From Plectrocnemia conspersa (Eukaryota > Arthropoda > Insecta > Trichoptera > Polycentropodidae), in contig VTFK01000438.1 in NCBI GenBank assembly GCA_009617715.1, positions 62,001 to 126,000 of the forward strand: a DNA stretch of 64,000 nucleotides, given 5' to 3'. A program made the position numbers and the translations under genes. Shown piece by piece: positions 50,346 to 63,460 of this stretch (positions are counted from its first letter, which is position 1; every line of letters begins with the position of its first letter). The notes beneath the pieces are model-generated. The model was not told where the DNA came from. It did no database searches and saw only the letters and a program-made list of their open reading frames with translations.

Positions 50346-53300
50346 AGCTTTATTTTTCTTCTTGACATATGATTTCACTTGATCTAGTTTTATTCCTTTC
50401 GACGAAATTCCAAGAATTCCAAGAAGTGAGTTACTCTGCTCACCCTTTCATATCGATCCATTTTGTATTATAATATTTATTGCCAGATTCTTGATCTGGT
50501 ATTTTTACACCAATAATAGTCTAATTATAGCTCGATTTATATAAATCTCAACTTTGTTATAATCGATTGAATGCATTTTAAACAATCTGCTATTATAGAA
50601 TACAACAATATTTTTAGAGTATATGTAAATATTTAGTATTAATATATATTAATACTTTTTAAATTTACTTATGAATCAATAATACATTTCATTGAAAATT
50701 ATTGGTTAACTGTTGATTTTTCAAAGTGTACGATGCTTGAATATAAAGTTTTACACATCGTTACGTCACTGTAACACAAATGTTAAAAGGTAAAATCAAC
50801 ACAAAGACAAAAGCCTAGGATGATATAGCACCGAATACATAGAAAAATACATTAGCTAGAAATATAGGCGATTTAAGAAAACGCACACGGATTACTTCGG
50901 TTTTGGTATTCAAAGGGAGAAAAGGGAATGACGTCATGCGGAAAATTCGGGACTCGCTCGCACTATATGTATATTCACTATACCTGTGTTGCCAGCTCGA
51001 ATCGAAGAAGAAGAAAAATATATAGAATTCGAGCATTTATTTGATTTCAAAGGTCAGGCGAAAAGAGCCCTTTTGGATTTACGCCCAGGGCCCGTTAATA
51101 TTTTTTACTATGCCGTTAGGTTGTTGATAGATCTTTTGGTATAAGTGATTGCGACGTTTGAATATGAATAGTGTATGGAATTAATAATGTCGAAAGTATA
51201 TGGGCGTTACGCCACGTACGAGAGACTTGTATAAAATAATAATAAAGGCATATTTTTCATCATGTCTTTATGTATAAAAAAGGGCATGATACATTGCGGG
51301 ATTAATTTAGAAATAAATTGTACTGTATCATAGATTCAAGTGGATTATTGTTATTATCTTCTACATTAATTATTTTGTCATTTGAGTAAAATTAAGGTGC
51401 TTTAACTGCCATTATCTCTTGAGTTAGGAAATTCATTTTATTGACTTATGAATTACTTTTTACAGTATTAATTCTTAAAAATCAATAATTATTTATAAAA
51501 CAATTAGATTGTATTTTTAATAATTTTTATAATATCATATACGATCTTAAAAATGCTTTAATTTATATATATCTCAATATATTGGTTTTAAATCAGAGAA
51601 TTGGCATTTAGATTAAAAATATAGACTGTGTGACTGGTTCAATTTTTATATGCATATGAAATTTGAATAGGAAGTGCAAATTCAAAGACAAGAAATCCCA
51701 TAGCTCAGATTGTCAGAGTAAAAATACTAGACAGTCTCATATTACCGATTCATGAGAACGCCAGTAACCAGATAAAATAAACCATAGTTGTACATTTCAC
51801 ATAAAATACTCTTTCCACTTCTTTGGCATATTATTTATTATTTTATGTGTAACTAATCTAAAAGTCCTAATGTCTCTAAACATACACACGAAAAAGTTTT
51901 ATTGGCATGTTGATCTGAATCTCTCGTTCCTAAAAATATGTTTATATATCGCTTGAAAATACCGAACGCATGTTTATAAAGTTACTAGAGAAATATTTAT
52001 ACAAACTCAGTTCTAAATAAATGTTGTACATAATCAGTGAGCTGATACATTTGATTCACATTAAATTTGCTTATTTATTTAACGAAGTTTACCCACCGAA
52101 GATGCTTACAAAGTTTATATGACTTCTTAGCTTTTTAAAACCATCGGCTAATCATTAAAATTCCCTAATTTTATTTTAATTGAACCTAAACATTAACTTC
52201 CTGATGTTTGAAGTACACACTCGAGGCTGTACTTAGCATTCCACGAATACTATCAAGTGGCTTCGTTTAATTTTAGGTAAATTTATAAATACACATAGAC
52301 AAAATGTCTTCTTATGTATGAGCTCAATACGGCTTCGCTTGGGCAATATATAAGCATTTAGTCACCCAATAATTTTTAAAATCGCATTAGTCGGTCTAAA
52401 TAAATATGGCAAAAGTAACCTGAGAAACTCTGGTTTAGTATATAATAATATATTATTTAAAGAACATTTGCATATACAGCAATAAAAAAAAAAAAAAATG
52501 ACTCAGTTCGTTTTCGAGAGGTTAAAATTGAACTTTGGTTTAAATATAATATAGAAACCTAGAGCAATACTCTTTTGTATGAATATTTTAAAAGGAATAA
52601 ATTGAAAAATTGAACTCGGGCAAGGCGTGGAGAATTCGCGAACATTCGCCATATAAATAACACATCATGAATGCGAAATGAGATAACAAAAAAAATACAT
52701 AGGGCATGAAGATGAAGAACAACGGAGGAGCAGAGAGAGAAAGGAAAAAAACATAGTAAAACTGTAATGGGAAAAGTTGTAAATCTACAATGATTGGGGT
52801 GTAAAGATGACGAAATATTTCGACCCTTTGATTTAATGTTATTTGATGGCCTGCAAGCTGCTGTAAAGAAAATATATGCATAAGAAAATATAGATCCAAA
52901 ATAAAATTGAAAAACGCAACAGCAAAAATCATTTACGATTTTTATTTAACATACTGAATTAATAAAATCATATTATTTTAAAAAATCATAGAAACTTATC
53001 TATTAAAATAAATAGATGCTTAACCATGACGACATATTTTCGGGATCAGAAAGACACTTATATTTAATAAGGCAGTTCTTTCTGTGGTACTAAAAAACGC
53101 GCAAAAGACAAAAGTTTTCTATATTTCTTAGAAAGATCTTATCATGCTTTTTTATCTTTCTCTAAAAACAGTGTACGGATGTTTTGACAAACAAACAAAA
53201 GGAGAGATCAACCGGTTCCAAAAATAAGGTCAAACACAGAATATTAACACAACAATAAAAGAGAGATCTAGTGACTAAATAATTGCGTTATTAATTAAAA

Positions 53301-53924
53301 ATATTTCACAGACCACTTCCCGAGACGTTAATCGCTCATGCGCACCGTCAAAAAAAGCACATTACTATTGTTATTTGACTCTTTGATAACGAACACTTAA
53401 CACTTATAGTGGGTGTATATCATAAACATCTGTGATTCGCTAGAGCTGTCTCAATCCAATATTATAAAATATGTATCATTTAGTCACAGAAAGAGAAAAG
53501 AAACGAGTTGTGAGACTGCATCATCACGAGAGATTTCAGTGGATTGTCTAGAGAACATCACGAGAACACATCGCAACAAATCGCAACATCGCAGCCAACA
53601 ATATTACAACTCGACATTCCAGCAACGACTCCTTGACTTTCATGACTTGCCATTTAATTCCACCGCCTGATAACGTCATCCACACCTAATTTATATTTTT
53701 TTATAAAATGAACTTTTGAAAGTAAATGTATTTAAAAAATTAGTTCCAAGAAACGTTATTTTGTTTGGCGAACGGTCGACACAAAATTATGAACATATAC
53801 ATTAAGTAAAAAATCTTAGTTTTGAAATATAACATTATTTGCCCTTTTATTGTTATTCTACACTGAAGAAAAAAATATTTTTTCCTTTTGCGCAATTTTC
53901 TTAATAATTTTAATATAGTTTTTT
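50346..53924. other. AT-rich DNA with no supported gene
   Basis: Chance frames at 50,815-51,036, 52,588-52,932 and 53,413-53,670 have skewed composition and no family likeness. An A run of 14 ends at about 52,498. Confidence 0.5.
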
Positions 53925-54535
53925 TTCTAGCAAAAACAAAATCTTTTCAAAAAAAGTAAAAATAATATTTTTTATATTCCAAGCCAGAGTTGTCACATTA
54001 CAAAATAAAATATTAAAAACATATTGTAAAAAATATTTAAATAAATAAAGTTAATTTAATACAGATGTATAAAAACAAAATGCTAGGGTTGTCACATAGC
54101 TATTAGAAAATATAATGCTCATAAAATTTCATAGAAAAATATTTACATATTTTCAAATATATACATACATATATGTACAACCATCCCCCGATTTACTGTT
54201 CACTTTAAAGCGGTAAAAAAAATATTTTTTTAGATATGGCCAGAAGTGGTTGCAAAAAATATTGTCTTTACATCAAAAAATAATGAATTTGTCAAAATTA
54301 TTGGGATTCTAGCAAAAATAAAATCTTTTTTACCTTCAAAGCCAGGGTTGTCACATTACAAAATAAAAAAATTTAAAAAATATTGAAAAAATATATATAT
54401 ATATATATAAAAATTCATTTTATACAGATGTACAAAAACAAAATTTTAGGGTTGTCACATAGCTATTAAAAATTATAGTGCTAAAAAATTATTTACATAT
54501 TTTCAAATATATACATATGTACAACTATCCCCCGT
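53925..54535 (+). repeat. Tandem duplication, period about 363 bp
   Basis: GGGTTGTCACATAGCTATTA at 54,086 and 54,449 with matching text on both sides (TAGCAAAAA(C/T)AAAATCTTTT, GCCAG(A/G)GTTGTCACATTACA, ACAGATGTA(T/C)AAAAACAAAA, TTCAAATATATACAT, TATCCCCCG). A partial third copy of GTTGTCACATTAA is at 54,829. Confidence 0.85.
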
Positions 54536-54817
54536 AAAAAATATTCGTAAAATACTCATGATGTATTACAAGTACTTATTACAGTTTTAAATAAATATTT
54601 TTTATGTAACGAACTGTATCTTTTGCGTGGATTTTTCGGAACGCATCTTCAAATTTAATATGAAATCAATGTCAATTGCGCGGTTTTTTATATAATGGCA
54701 AGCAAATCATTCAAAATCTTATATTATATTTTTTTATGATTTCAGTGTATTTTTTACGCGGTTTTCATTTACGCGGGCTTTGTGAAGAACGTATCTACCG
54801 TGTAAATCGGGGATGGG
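54181..54817. mobile_element. Possible pogo/Tigger-like MITE
   Basis: The terminal pair CCATCCCCCGATTTAC (54,181-54,196) and GTAAATCGGGGATGGG (54,802-54,817) are inverted complements apart from one mismatch. Inside, TTACGCGG and GAACGTATCTACCGTGTAAA resemble the ends of elements of this type. It overlaps the 363-bp duplication, so the true extent is uncertain. Confidence 0.45.
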
Positions 54818-55189
54818 TGTTTATTAGAGTTGTCACATTAATTTTAGAAAAAAATATTGTAAAAAATAAAATTTTAAAATTTTAAATTTAAAATACATAA
54901 AATACTGACATAGCATACAAAAAATAAATCTACAATAAAATGTAGGAAAATTCTAAAATATAAAATAACGTCGTTACAATTGCTATTGATTAATATAGTT
55001 TGAAAAGTATAAAGCTTTGATTTAGATCCCTGTAATATTAGTTATATTTGCAATTTATTGTGTCCAATTTTTTTTTATTATCTTAAGAGATGTCACTATG
55101 TGTTAAAGCATATTTCGTAACACAAAACACTTGACATTAGCTAGTTAAATGAGTACAAAGTGAAGCGCGCTTACGCGATCATTTTATAT

Positions 55190-55231
55190 GGCAGATATGC
55201 ATTAACACGCATACGGCGCAGAAAGGGTTAA
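55190..55231 (-). repeat. TTAA-adjacent terminus of a decayed MITE
   Basis: Read on the minus strand this is TTAACCCTTTCTGCGCCGTA, then TGCGTGTTAATGC, a typical CCCTTT terminus next to TTAA. No matching second end was seen in the vicinity, so the element is truncated or the call is a chance match. Confidence 0.35.
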
Positions 55232-56713
55232 TAAAAATAATAGCTTAATGCATCAAATTAGTCGCAAGTTTATTAATAAATATTATTTTAGTGATTTTAA
55301 ACTCGGCTTAATTTTTTAATAACATTGATATTATTACAAGATACAAACTTATAGTTTTTTTATAAATAATTAAAATATATTCTATACTCTTTTATATTAA
55401 ATTCATATATAAAATTATATTTTTCATGGGTAATAAATACATAAAACTTTGGGTTAATTTATATAACTTTTAAGTACTAACTGTTAATTTTGTTAGATTT
55501 CTCTCGTTTACATTACATAATCATTTTAACTTTGCTTTTACTAAAATACATAAATTATATTTAACTGTTGTTAATAAATATGTATTATTTGAATTTTTTA
55601 ATTTACTAATACATATTTATTAATTTATGATTTTTTAATTAATATTAAGTTAATAGTTTCGGTTATTTTATATCGCTTCTATTTATAATACTTTAAAGAA
55701 GTTTTTATTCAGTGTAATAGGTTAAACTCGGGAGGCAGTAAGATTAAAACTAATAAACTTAATAGTAGTTTCTCAAACTATTTTCAACTCATAAATACAA
55801 AGTTAGATGAATTTATAATTTTACAGCCAGCCTCTCACCACTCACTGTAGGAAATTCCGCTTTATATATCATATAATCGCTTCCAATTTAATCATATTTT
55901 GATTAAAAGCAACCTCTCCTAAACTTGTCTTTGTATTTTCAAACGATGCGCTATTATTAATTGCTTAATTATAACTTGTATACTATCGTTTAACTTTTAT
56001 CGTATTTTGACACTACACTTATTTAACCATAGATGAAAACAGTTTATTATCGCTTGATATTACTTTTTTTTATCCCCGATCGATTTTATGCCTTTCTTTA
56101 CTAACTTGTTGAATTGATGCCGATGCTGAACGGTCATGGTTCGTAAAACACAATAAACCATTGTTTTTCGATGTATTGTATCGCGTGTAATGTAACAAAA
56201 ATTCGTTATAACGAAACGTCAAAAGATATTTTTTATACAAAAAAGATGATCGATGTTGAGCGTTAAATTTTAAAAATCCAGTTACATATACAATACATTT
56301 TAATTTCGATTTGAAACAATACTTTAAAACTAGCGATCTTAATAATTCTATTTAGAATAATAGAGCGATGGTTTCAGACTATAGATCAAATATTGATACA
56401 GATCATAATATCTAGTTTAAAATTATTATACTGCCTACAAACGATACAATTACCAGATAATGCATCATCGCGCAAGACTAACCTCGAATCAATTATCCAA
56501 TTAAACTCTCCGTTTTAGCTTAGGGTACATAATCGAATCATGTCTTTAATAATCAAATCATGACATAATGGATGTCGGTCATTGTATAATACATATAATG
56601 GTATATTTGATATTAAATAGAGCGGGATGAAATATTTATAATATCTTCCAACATTATAAATCCAATTCCAATTTAATCTAGGGCCATAATAAAATCGAAA
56701 ATAGAAACAAGGG

Positions 56714-56738
56714 CCCCGGAACTGTCAACTCTCCGGGG
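56714..56738. repeat. CCCCGGA hairpin
   Basis: CCCCGGA, 11-nt loop, TCCGGGG. A GGGCCCC-containing GC patch like those near hAT ends. Confidence 0.65.
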
Positions 56739-57373
56739 TCAACTAAACAGAAATGAAGGCGTAATCCCCATGCTACATACAATACAAAATGTAGGAACTG
56801 TATGTAGGTTGTAGGGGCTCTAGAGTGAAAATTTGCAGCGAAGCTCTCGGTAGATAAAATATACTATTGTTAGGTATGATTTATTTATTTGTAGTTGGAA
56901 AGTGTGTATTTGAAATTCTTAAAAACATACAAGATTAAGCAATCAGATAAACTCCTTGCCAATCTTGCTCCCTCATACTCTTGGGTGCTATATATGAGTG
57001 CTAGGTATATAGTTCAATCCAAACAAAGAGCTGAGTTGATGTTTGCTTGCGATAATATGGACGCCACTTCAGTAGGATAATATACGGTTGTGAATAAATA
57101 TTACTTTGTTGTACAATAACGTTCTAGAGATATTTATGTCAATATATATATTTTCTAGAGAAGTGCAAATCAAAAATAAATTACTGAATACTTGTAGTTC
57201 TTAACATTAAACTGCTTAATACAGTTTGATATAAAAAATTAAGTTAGTTCAAACGAAAGTTTAAAGACTGCTTGAAACGTATAAGTTATATACTATACTT
57301 TCAATTGAAAGACACAGACAGACTAAGCAACGTTGGTATTAACCCAGTCATTCGTCTGTGGCAAATTCGGGTA

Positions 57374-57430
57374 AACCGCCGGTTGATTTACAACCTGCGA
57401 ATGATTCATGCGCGCGAACGTTGGGGTTGT
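57374..57430 (+). repeat. Direct repeat with CCGGTTGA core, copy 1
   Basis: AACCGCCGGTTGATTTACAA, then AATGATTCATGCGCGCGAAC and GTTGGGGTTGTATT, which recurs at 58,661. Confidence 0.65.
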
Positions 57431-57589
57431 ATTGTTATAAGGAGATGATTCCCGTGTTTTCGCTGAAAATCGACCTTAAAATTACAGGACTATTTCGTTA
57501 GATATGTTGTAACTATAAAATACATTTTAAAGCAATACATTTTAGACCCATACTAGTAAAAATACACACAAATGAATTATATTTTTAAA

Positions 57590-58140
57590 TATGAATTTTT
57601 TCGGATTTTGAGGCCGATGGGGTGTGAATTTGCAGCTCAAATAGCTGCCGGAAAACTGGCAACAGTTCAATTAAGCACAATTTATCACAGTGAAATAGTT
57701 GTTTTTTTAATATACTGTGTGCTGGTGGAGAAACTGAGATTGTCGTCGTGATGCATTTTAAACGAGAAAGTGTCACATCTTTAAATTTATGATTTGAGAC
57801 GTCTCTGTTGAATCACAGATACGGATGTTGGTTGACCAATTGCATCGCTTCATGATCCAATGAACGAAATATATTCATGCCTTGAATTGAAACTGCAAGG
57901 TGAAACTTTCAAGAATTGATAATACAAGTGGTAGATGATGTATATATATATATACTGTCACTGCCACACTAATCAGAACTTTGAGGTTGTCTACTGACAT
58001 CATCCCTTCGCTAACTTCTCCACAACTGCTCGGAGAAAACATTGCGCCCATCATATTCTGTCGCAAAATGTAATATAATTTAAATAGATTCCTAAAGTGC
58101 CTCACTGGCTACAAAGTCATCGCCTTTTAGGGCTATAAAA
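57590..58140. other. GC-richer block with no recognised gene
   Basis: Composition is mixed and non-repetitive. Minus-strand frames (57,875-58,105 and 58,142-58,360) follow each other but carry no domain I recognise. It could be an old gene or transposon fragment, or a regulatory element. Confidence 0.3.
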
Positions 58141-58660
58141 TCTAAAAATGACAATAGCGGTTTTTATGCAGAATAGACGCATTATTTATTGCGCATTCTT
58201 TGGTGCTTAAAACGTTTGTGATATCCCGGGAATTGCGTAAAATCTTCCAATTATTACGCAAATCTTTCTCATGTATTAAATAAATTAACAGTGCAGCTGT
58301 TTGGATTCTCCCACAGTTAAAAAACATATAGCACTTAAATAAAATTAATATAAATGACAATATATGTCTCTCTATTGTTTGCTAAAATTTTATTGAAAAA
58401 AATGCAATAAACCGATTAATATAATACAATTTCCAGTCTTTTCAATAAAAAAGTTGTAAAGGTAAAAATAAATGTATATATAAATCTTCAATTTTATTTA
58501 TTCGTTTTTTTTATTATTTTTTAAAGATTCGCTAAAGTCGCTTAATATTGTATTTTATAAAAAGGTTTTAATGCTGTTTAAATATTAATTGAAACTGGTT
58601 GTGTAATATTGTGTAATAATAGAAAAACAGTCAGGTTGTTCTTAATTTGAATTTTTGAAA

Positions 58661-58716
58661 AACCACCGGTTGACTCACAACTTAAAAATGAATCACGCGC
58701 ACGAATGTGTTGTTTG
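58661..58716 (+). repeat. Direct repeat with CCGGTTGA core, copy 2
   Basis: AACCACCGGTTGACTCACAA, then AATGAATCACGCGCACGAAT and GTGTTGTTTGTATT. A weaker third copy lies near 59,341 (TCTGTTGATTCGCAACCTAT). Confidence 0.65.
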
Positions 58717-59460
58717 TATTAACATCTTACGATTATCCCTATATTTTTTTCAATTTGATTAAAACTGCGAGGTTTGTGTTTTAACTGTGAAATAATAAAT
58801 TGATTTTTATGCTAATATATAAAAACACAAAAAAAAATATATTTAATACTTTTCTAACCGGAAAAAACTGTTCTAGAATTACTTAATACAAAAATGATAA
58901 AATTAAAATAAATTACATAATTGAGTTTTTTCAAAAATCACTAAATTCCATGTTGCATTTTTATTAATACCTTACATCATATGTTGTCAACTATATTACA
59001 TAATAACCATAAATATTAAATATTTATTTATAAATTATATTTTTAAAGAGCTTAAATTAGTACTTGATTTTAAAAATATTGATTAAGTGGCAATCAATGT
59101 CAATGTCAAACTAGAAGACGATTAAAAAGTTTTTATTTATAAATTTCAGGCGCTTAATTAAACTTAATGCTGTTAAGCAATAAAATGTAGCTGTAATATT
59201 CGTACCAAAAAACATTTATTTTTATGTTACTATAAATTATCATATAATGCAACGATTAGGTAATAATTAATCTTTTTAGTACTTTAAATTTTAACATTTA
59301 TAGGGTTTGAAACGCTGTATTACACATTTCACGCATAGTGCGTCTGTTGATTCGCAACCTATGAACATAGGTAACATACTTTGATTAATCATGACAGTTT
59401 AGCAATTTTGATTGAATCTGCATTTCTCCTTCCAATCATATCATACATTGCCAAAAAAAG
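58717..59460. other. AT-rich DNA with no supported gene
   Basis: No gene. TTTCAGGCGCTTAATTAA at 59,148 resembles the 10.6-11.6 kb repeat. Confidence 0.5.
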
Positions 59461-59468
59461 TTGATATC

Positions 59469-59528
59469 CACTGTCACATGGTAGTTCCCACGGGCTCGGC
59501 CCATGAATATTCACGGTCCGTGACAGTG
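59469..59528. repeat. Stem-loop in a GC-rich patch
   Basis: CACTGTCAC (59,469-59,477) and GTGACAGTG (59,520-59,528), perfect 9-bp arms around a GC-rich 42-nt centre with GGGCTCGGCCC. Confidence 0.75.
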
Positions 59529-59900
59529 TCCGCGGCCACGTGAAGGGCCCTCAAACAGGAAATACCAGGCCTACGTTTAACGTTAAATTGTCAACACAAC
59601 AGACACAAAAAGACAAGCACACCAGGGTGAATCCGTCAGATTTTTTCCCGACTTTTTTGAGAGACCGCAGCCGATTTCGTCGGCGCTTTCCCATAATCAC
59701 TATTATACACGCTTCGGTGGGCATTATACCGCTCAAACCTCAAAACAGACGGTTGGAAACATCGAAACTGCGGAATAACGACACCCAGAATCGATTCGAG
59801 TCAATTTGTGTGTAAATCGCAGTAATAATTATAATCCGTTGCGGTCAGAGAAAACGAAACTTGATACAGCGTGGAAGATATCAGGCAAGGCCGAAGCGCA
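59529..59900. other. GC-richer block, no supported gene
   Basis: A plus-strand frame of 91 codons (59,540-59,815) is Arg/Thr/Asn-rich and lacks any known motif; an overlapping frame is open on the other strand too. With CpG-rich composition it may be a promoter or non-coding exon. Confidence 0.25.
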
Positions 59901-60440
59901 AATCGATCCGAAATGATGTTTCATTGTATGCTTTCTAAACTCGACATGCTACAGATTATTAAAAAATATAATAAGAGTAGTCAATATTTTATCTTCATTT
60001 AATGAAATAAATTGATTCTGATGAGTCCATAGCAGTGCCATTTGCATATGACTGTTTTGAAGTGATGTGAATGATCTGGTGTTTAAAATAAATGTGGTTA
60101 TTATTTTTTTTAATTCATACTGAAGTATCTTTTAGTTCTTAAGTAGTAAAAAAATAAATTTTATTTTAGAACGTACCTTAAAAAATAAAATACTAGATTT
60201 AATTATGAAAACATAATAAAAAAATATGTTATTTTGTTATATTCCTAATTACTTATACCATTTATAAAATAATATTGCCGAAACTACAGAATTACAGACA
60301 ATGAGAAATTTATTGTTCCAGTGATTCAAATGGTGTAATTTTGAACTGCCTATCTAACTTTTAAAATTAATTTTAAAATAGATTTAAAGACATTTAATTA
60401 TTTTTAGGAGAGAAAATATCACAATTGAACGTGTATTTTT

Positions 60441-60500
60441 CAGTGTAATTATATTTTCTCTACCAGAAACATAATTTCACCAACTAGGTTAGTGAAAATG
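60441..60500 (+). repeat. TTTTCACTAGTA motif
   Basis: AGTGTAATTATATTTTCTCT, ACCAGAAACATAATTTCACC, then TTAGTGAAAATG. Diverged copy of the 38.9 kb form. Confidence 0.5.
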
Positions 60501-60551
60501 AAACAAGTAAACGATTTTTCACTGTTCAACATTGCCACAAATTTCATATGT

Positions 60552-60592
60552 CGTCCGGACGGCGGCCGTAAATGACGTCCGCACGGCGGCTG
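60552..60592 (+). repeat. Short CpG-rich tandem duplication, period 24
   Basis: CGTCCGGACGGCGGCCG and CGTCCGCACGGCGGCTG, 15 of 17 identical, in an otherwise AT-rich surround. Confidence 0.8.
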
Positions 60593-61274
60593 CTGTCACG
60601 TACAGCTGGCATATTTGCACGCGATCGAAAAATGTGCCAAATAATCACAATTTTTAAATTGTCATATTATTAAAATTACGCTACTGATAATTATAAAAGT
60701 TTGTGTGGGCACTCACTCACCAATACAATATCAGTGAAAACTTTTCGGTCGTAAATATTCAATTTACGCAAAATCTTTGTCGGCTTTTTCAAAATTCCAT
60801 AATGCATAAAAATGATACTTCAGAATACGAACACCACATCTGTGACTATCCTAGAATTTGTCGCCATCGATTCTAAATAAGAATTCGTTATGATGTGACA
60901 TTTATATAAACCGATCTAGGAAAATACATAAAGATAATCGAAACGATTTTTTTTTATCAAAATCAAGTACCACTAATTATTTTTTAATTATTTAATTGTA
61001 TATGAAAAAAAATATAATAACGATATCTGTTAGAAGAATATACTATCAAAAATATAATTAATCCCTTTTAGTGCCCTAAAATATTCAGAGGTGTCAGTAA
61101 GAGTCTGTTGAAGTCCCCGATAAGCATGTGGTATTATAACTTGACCACGTGACCACGATGCAGCGCTCGTCATGCGTGTTGACCATAGGACGCCTACGCG
61201 CATATTGAAATTCAACCGAGCTACTCGTTCTATCTTTGTTTGCGAAAAATCATATCATTATTTTTCTCACTCTC

Positions 61275-61520
61275 GTCACTTAACACGCTAGAGAGCGAAA
61301 GGGGAAGTATCTCACCGCTCGCGCTCGAAAGAGCAGCTCTTTGACTTCGGTCCGTTTCCCGACAATCAAAGCTGGCCAAGTCGACTGAATTACCCCCACT
61401 TTACCTCCCGTTCTCGGTAGCCTCGGACAACTTCCGAGAGATTTTAGAGTGGGCAGAACCGAACTCGACCGAAGTAACCCACTATATTCTCCGTCCTTGA
61501 CCAACCTTGACCAACTTCCA
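61275..61520 (+). repeat. GC-rich block starting with the repeat shared with 19.75 kb
   Basis: The first 50 bp match 19,740-19,815. The rest (to the TTGACCAACCTTGACCAACT direct duplication at 61,497-61,516) is GC-rich with a chance minus-strand frame and no known protein. Its start and end beside AT-rich DNA suggest an inserted repeat. Confidence 0.45.
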
Positions 61521-62560
61521 AACAGTGTAATGCAGGCATAATAAGCCCTAATTAAAGTTTAAGAATTATAGATAGTTTATTAGGTTAAGTTGGGTTTGAT
61601 TAATTGGCTTAGGTTATGATTGGGTTTAATTATTTTGGGCTTAGCAAGTGGCGTTTCGCCCTTTAACTATTTTTTGAAACGGAATTCACCAGGTGGTGGT
61701 TTATGGTTAATTTTAAGAAAATGATTTTAAATAGGCACATCAGTAAAATTGTGTGTTTCGAAAAAATAAAATAAAAAAAAATTGTTCTGATAATTACTAA
61801 CTAACTCAGATTAAATATGTTAATCGACATAAACATATTTTTTCTGTCAAATGATAGCTTTAAGTAACATCTAATTTCATTAATACATGTCAGTGAAATT
61901 TTATTTTCACTATTAAAAATATATATCTACTGATATAAATTTATTGAAACGCCAGTGAAAATATATTTTCACTTTAAAAACACTAACATATGTACATGTG
62001 TATTGCATAATCTGTTTTTACTATTTGGTTTAACTTTTTACTGTAAAAAAGTAAAAAAAATATATTTTGCTTTAAAAATCAATTTAACTATACCTTTTTT
62101 TTTAACAACAAATCAAATGGTCAGTTCATAGTTATAAATGATTAGTAACTTTGGCGTAATTTACTATTTTAATTAATAATTAATTAAAATATGTTTTAAC
62201 AACAAACTTTGTAAAAACTATAAACAAATAAACATTAATAACATAACATACCTTTTTAAAAAAATCGCTAGTTAATGATTGAAACGTAGGTTAGAGTTTT
62301 TTGCCCTCAAAAAATAAAAAGGATAATGAGTAAATAAATTAAATAGTTATTCTACTTAATGGCTCATGCTAAGGAACTGTGAAATAAAATATTTGACACT
62401 ATAATAAGTTTATTCCGAATTTATAGACTGATTTGATACACAAGTTTATTATTGGCCACTAAGATATTGTTTGCTAGTATCAATCAATCAATCGTACATA
62501 ACCTTTAAAGAAACATAATATTCTTATATATCAACCACCCACACGTATGTCTTTGAATGA
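61521..62560. other. AT-rich DNA with no supported gene
   Basis: A TTAGGTTAAGTTGGGTTTGA, GGCTTAGGTTATGATTGGGT patch at 61,579-61,635 has degenerate GGTTA-like repeats. Otherwise only the TTTTCACT motif at 61,891. Confidence 0.5.
61891..61974 (+). repeat. TTTTCACTAGTA motif
   Basis: AGTGAAATTTTATTTTCACT, ATTAAAAATATATATCTACT, then CAGTGAAAATATATTTTCAC. Contains more than one inverted half. Confidence 0.6.
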
Positions 62561-63460
62561 ATCAAATTAACTATGCTATATCAGCTGCGTTTGTCGTGCC
62601 ATTAATTCTCAACATTGAAAAATTGTATTCAAAAAGCAAATTTAATATTTCGCAGCTAAAACAATGGTTGGAATGAAAGCGATTTTTTTGTATACTCTGC
62701 GTTCGAGAACAAAGAGCAACTACAAGAATCTTGGCGGTGCGGATAATAAAAATTAAAAGATTTACCAGCAATCTTCGTGTGGTTGTAATGTAAAAAAACT
62801 GAGAGATCATCGTTTTTCCCACACAGGAATCTCACAATATCTAGGTTAAATCCCCTTTCTTTTTTTTGTGACGATTCAATAGGAAACGCAAGAGTACACA
62901 TCCACTAGGGGTGTGGGAATAAAACTTGTATGACAGGGGATGCTTCCCATGGAAATTTCCCACGGATGCTTACAAAAACTTGTGAATGGATGTTTTGACG
63001 CAATCATATATGCGGAACTAAATAATATATGTAAGTGGTGTTTGCTGTCGTTATTATTATTTGCAAAATATCATAAAATTGTAGTCGCGTCTCTAAGGTC
63101 AATGGATAAATAAATTGTCTCCAATCAAAAGAGAATACCCGACCAAGATTGAAAGATTGTTCATTCAACTCATGCGAATTTAATGTTTGCATGATCGAGA
63201 ACCATCTACGTGCACTATGAAAATGCAAATTATTCTTTATACCACAAACTCCCTGTTTCGAATCCGTGACGAGACCTCCAATATTTTAACCGCTGCTCGT
63301 GTGACTTTCCGTGAATGGCCAGAACGTGAATCGATTGCATATCGACGTGACATTTTTCCGCGTGAATCATTTTCGGGATATGTCCATAAAACACTGAACT
63401 GTAAAAATTGTGTAAACAAACACCTGATTGGGCTATTATTTGCATGCGCGTTCACATGAC
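62561..63460. other. GC-richer block, no supported gene
   Basis: Several overlapping frames on both strands (62,571-62,901 and 63,004-63,459) are open without a shared family pattern. Composition is mixed and non-repetitive. Possible regulatory DNA or unrecognised exon. Confidence 0.3.

Larger units (their letters stand above)
54836..57373. other. AT-rich DNA with no supported gene
   Basis: Besides the CCCTTT terminus at 55,190-55,231 and a hairpin at 56,714, nothing recognised. A GC-richer bit at 56,690-56,840 has no ORF. Confidence 0.5.

Noticed and set aside
53413..53670. 85-codon frame with polar composition
   Set aside because: No family likeness; GTG start and AT-rich flanks. An LTR or UTR fragment is possible but unsupported.
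59540..59815. 91-codon Arg/Thr/Asn-rich frame
   Set aside because: No motif, and the opposite strand is open as well; kept only as a GC-rich block.
61579..61640. TTAGG telomere-type repeat
   Set aside because: Units are degenerate (GGTTAAGTTGGGTTTG) and few; not a telomeric array.
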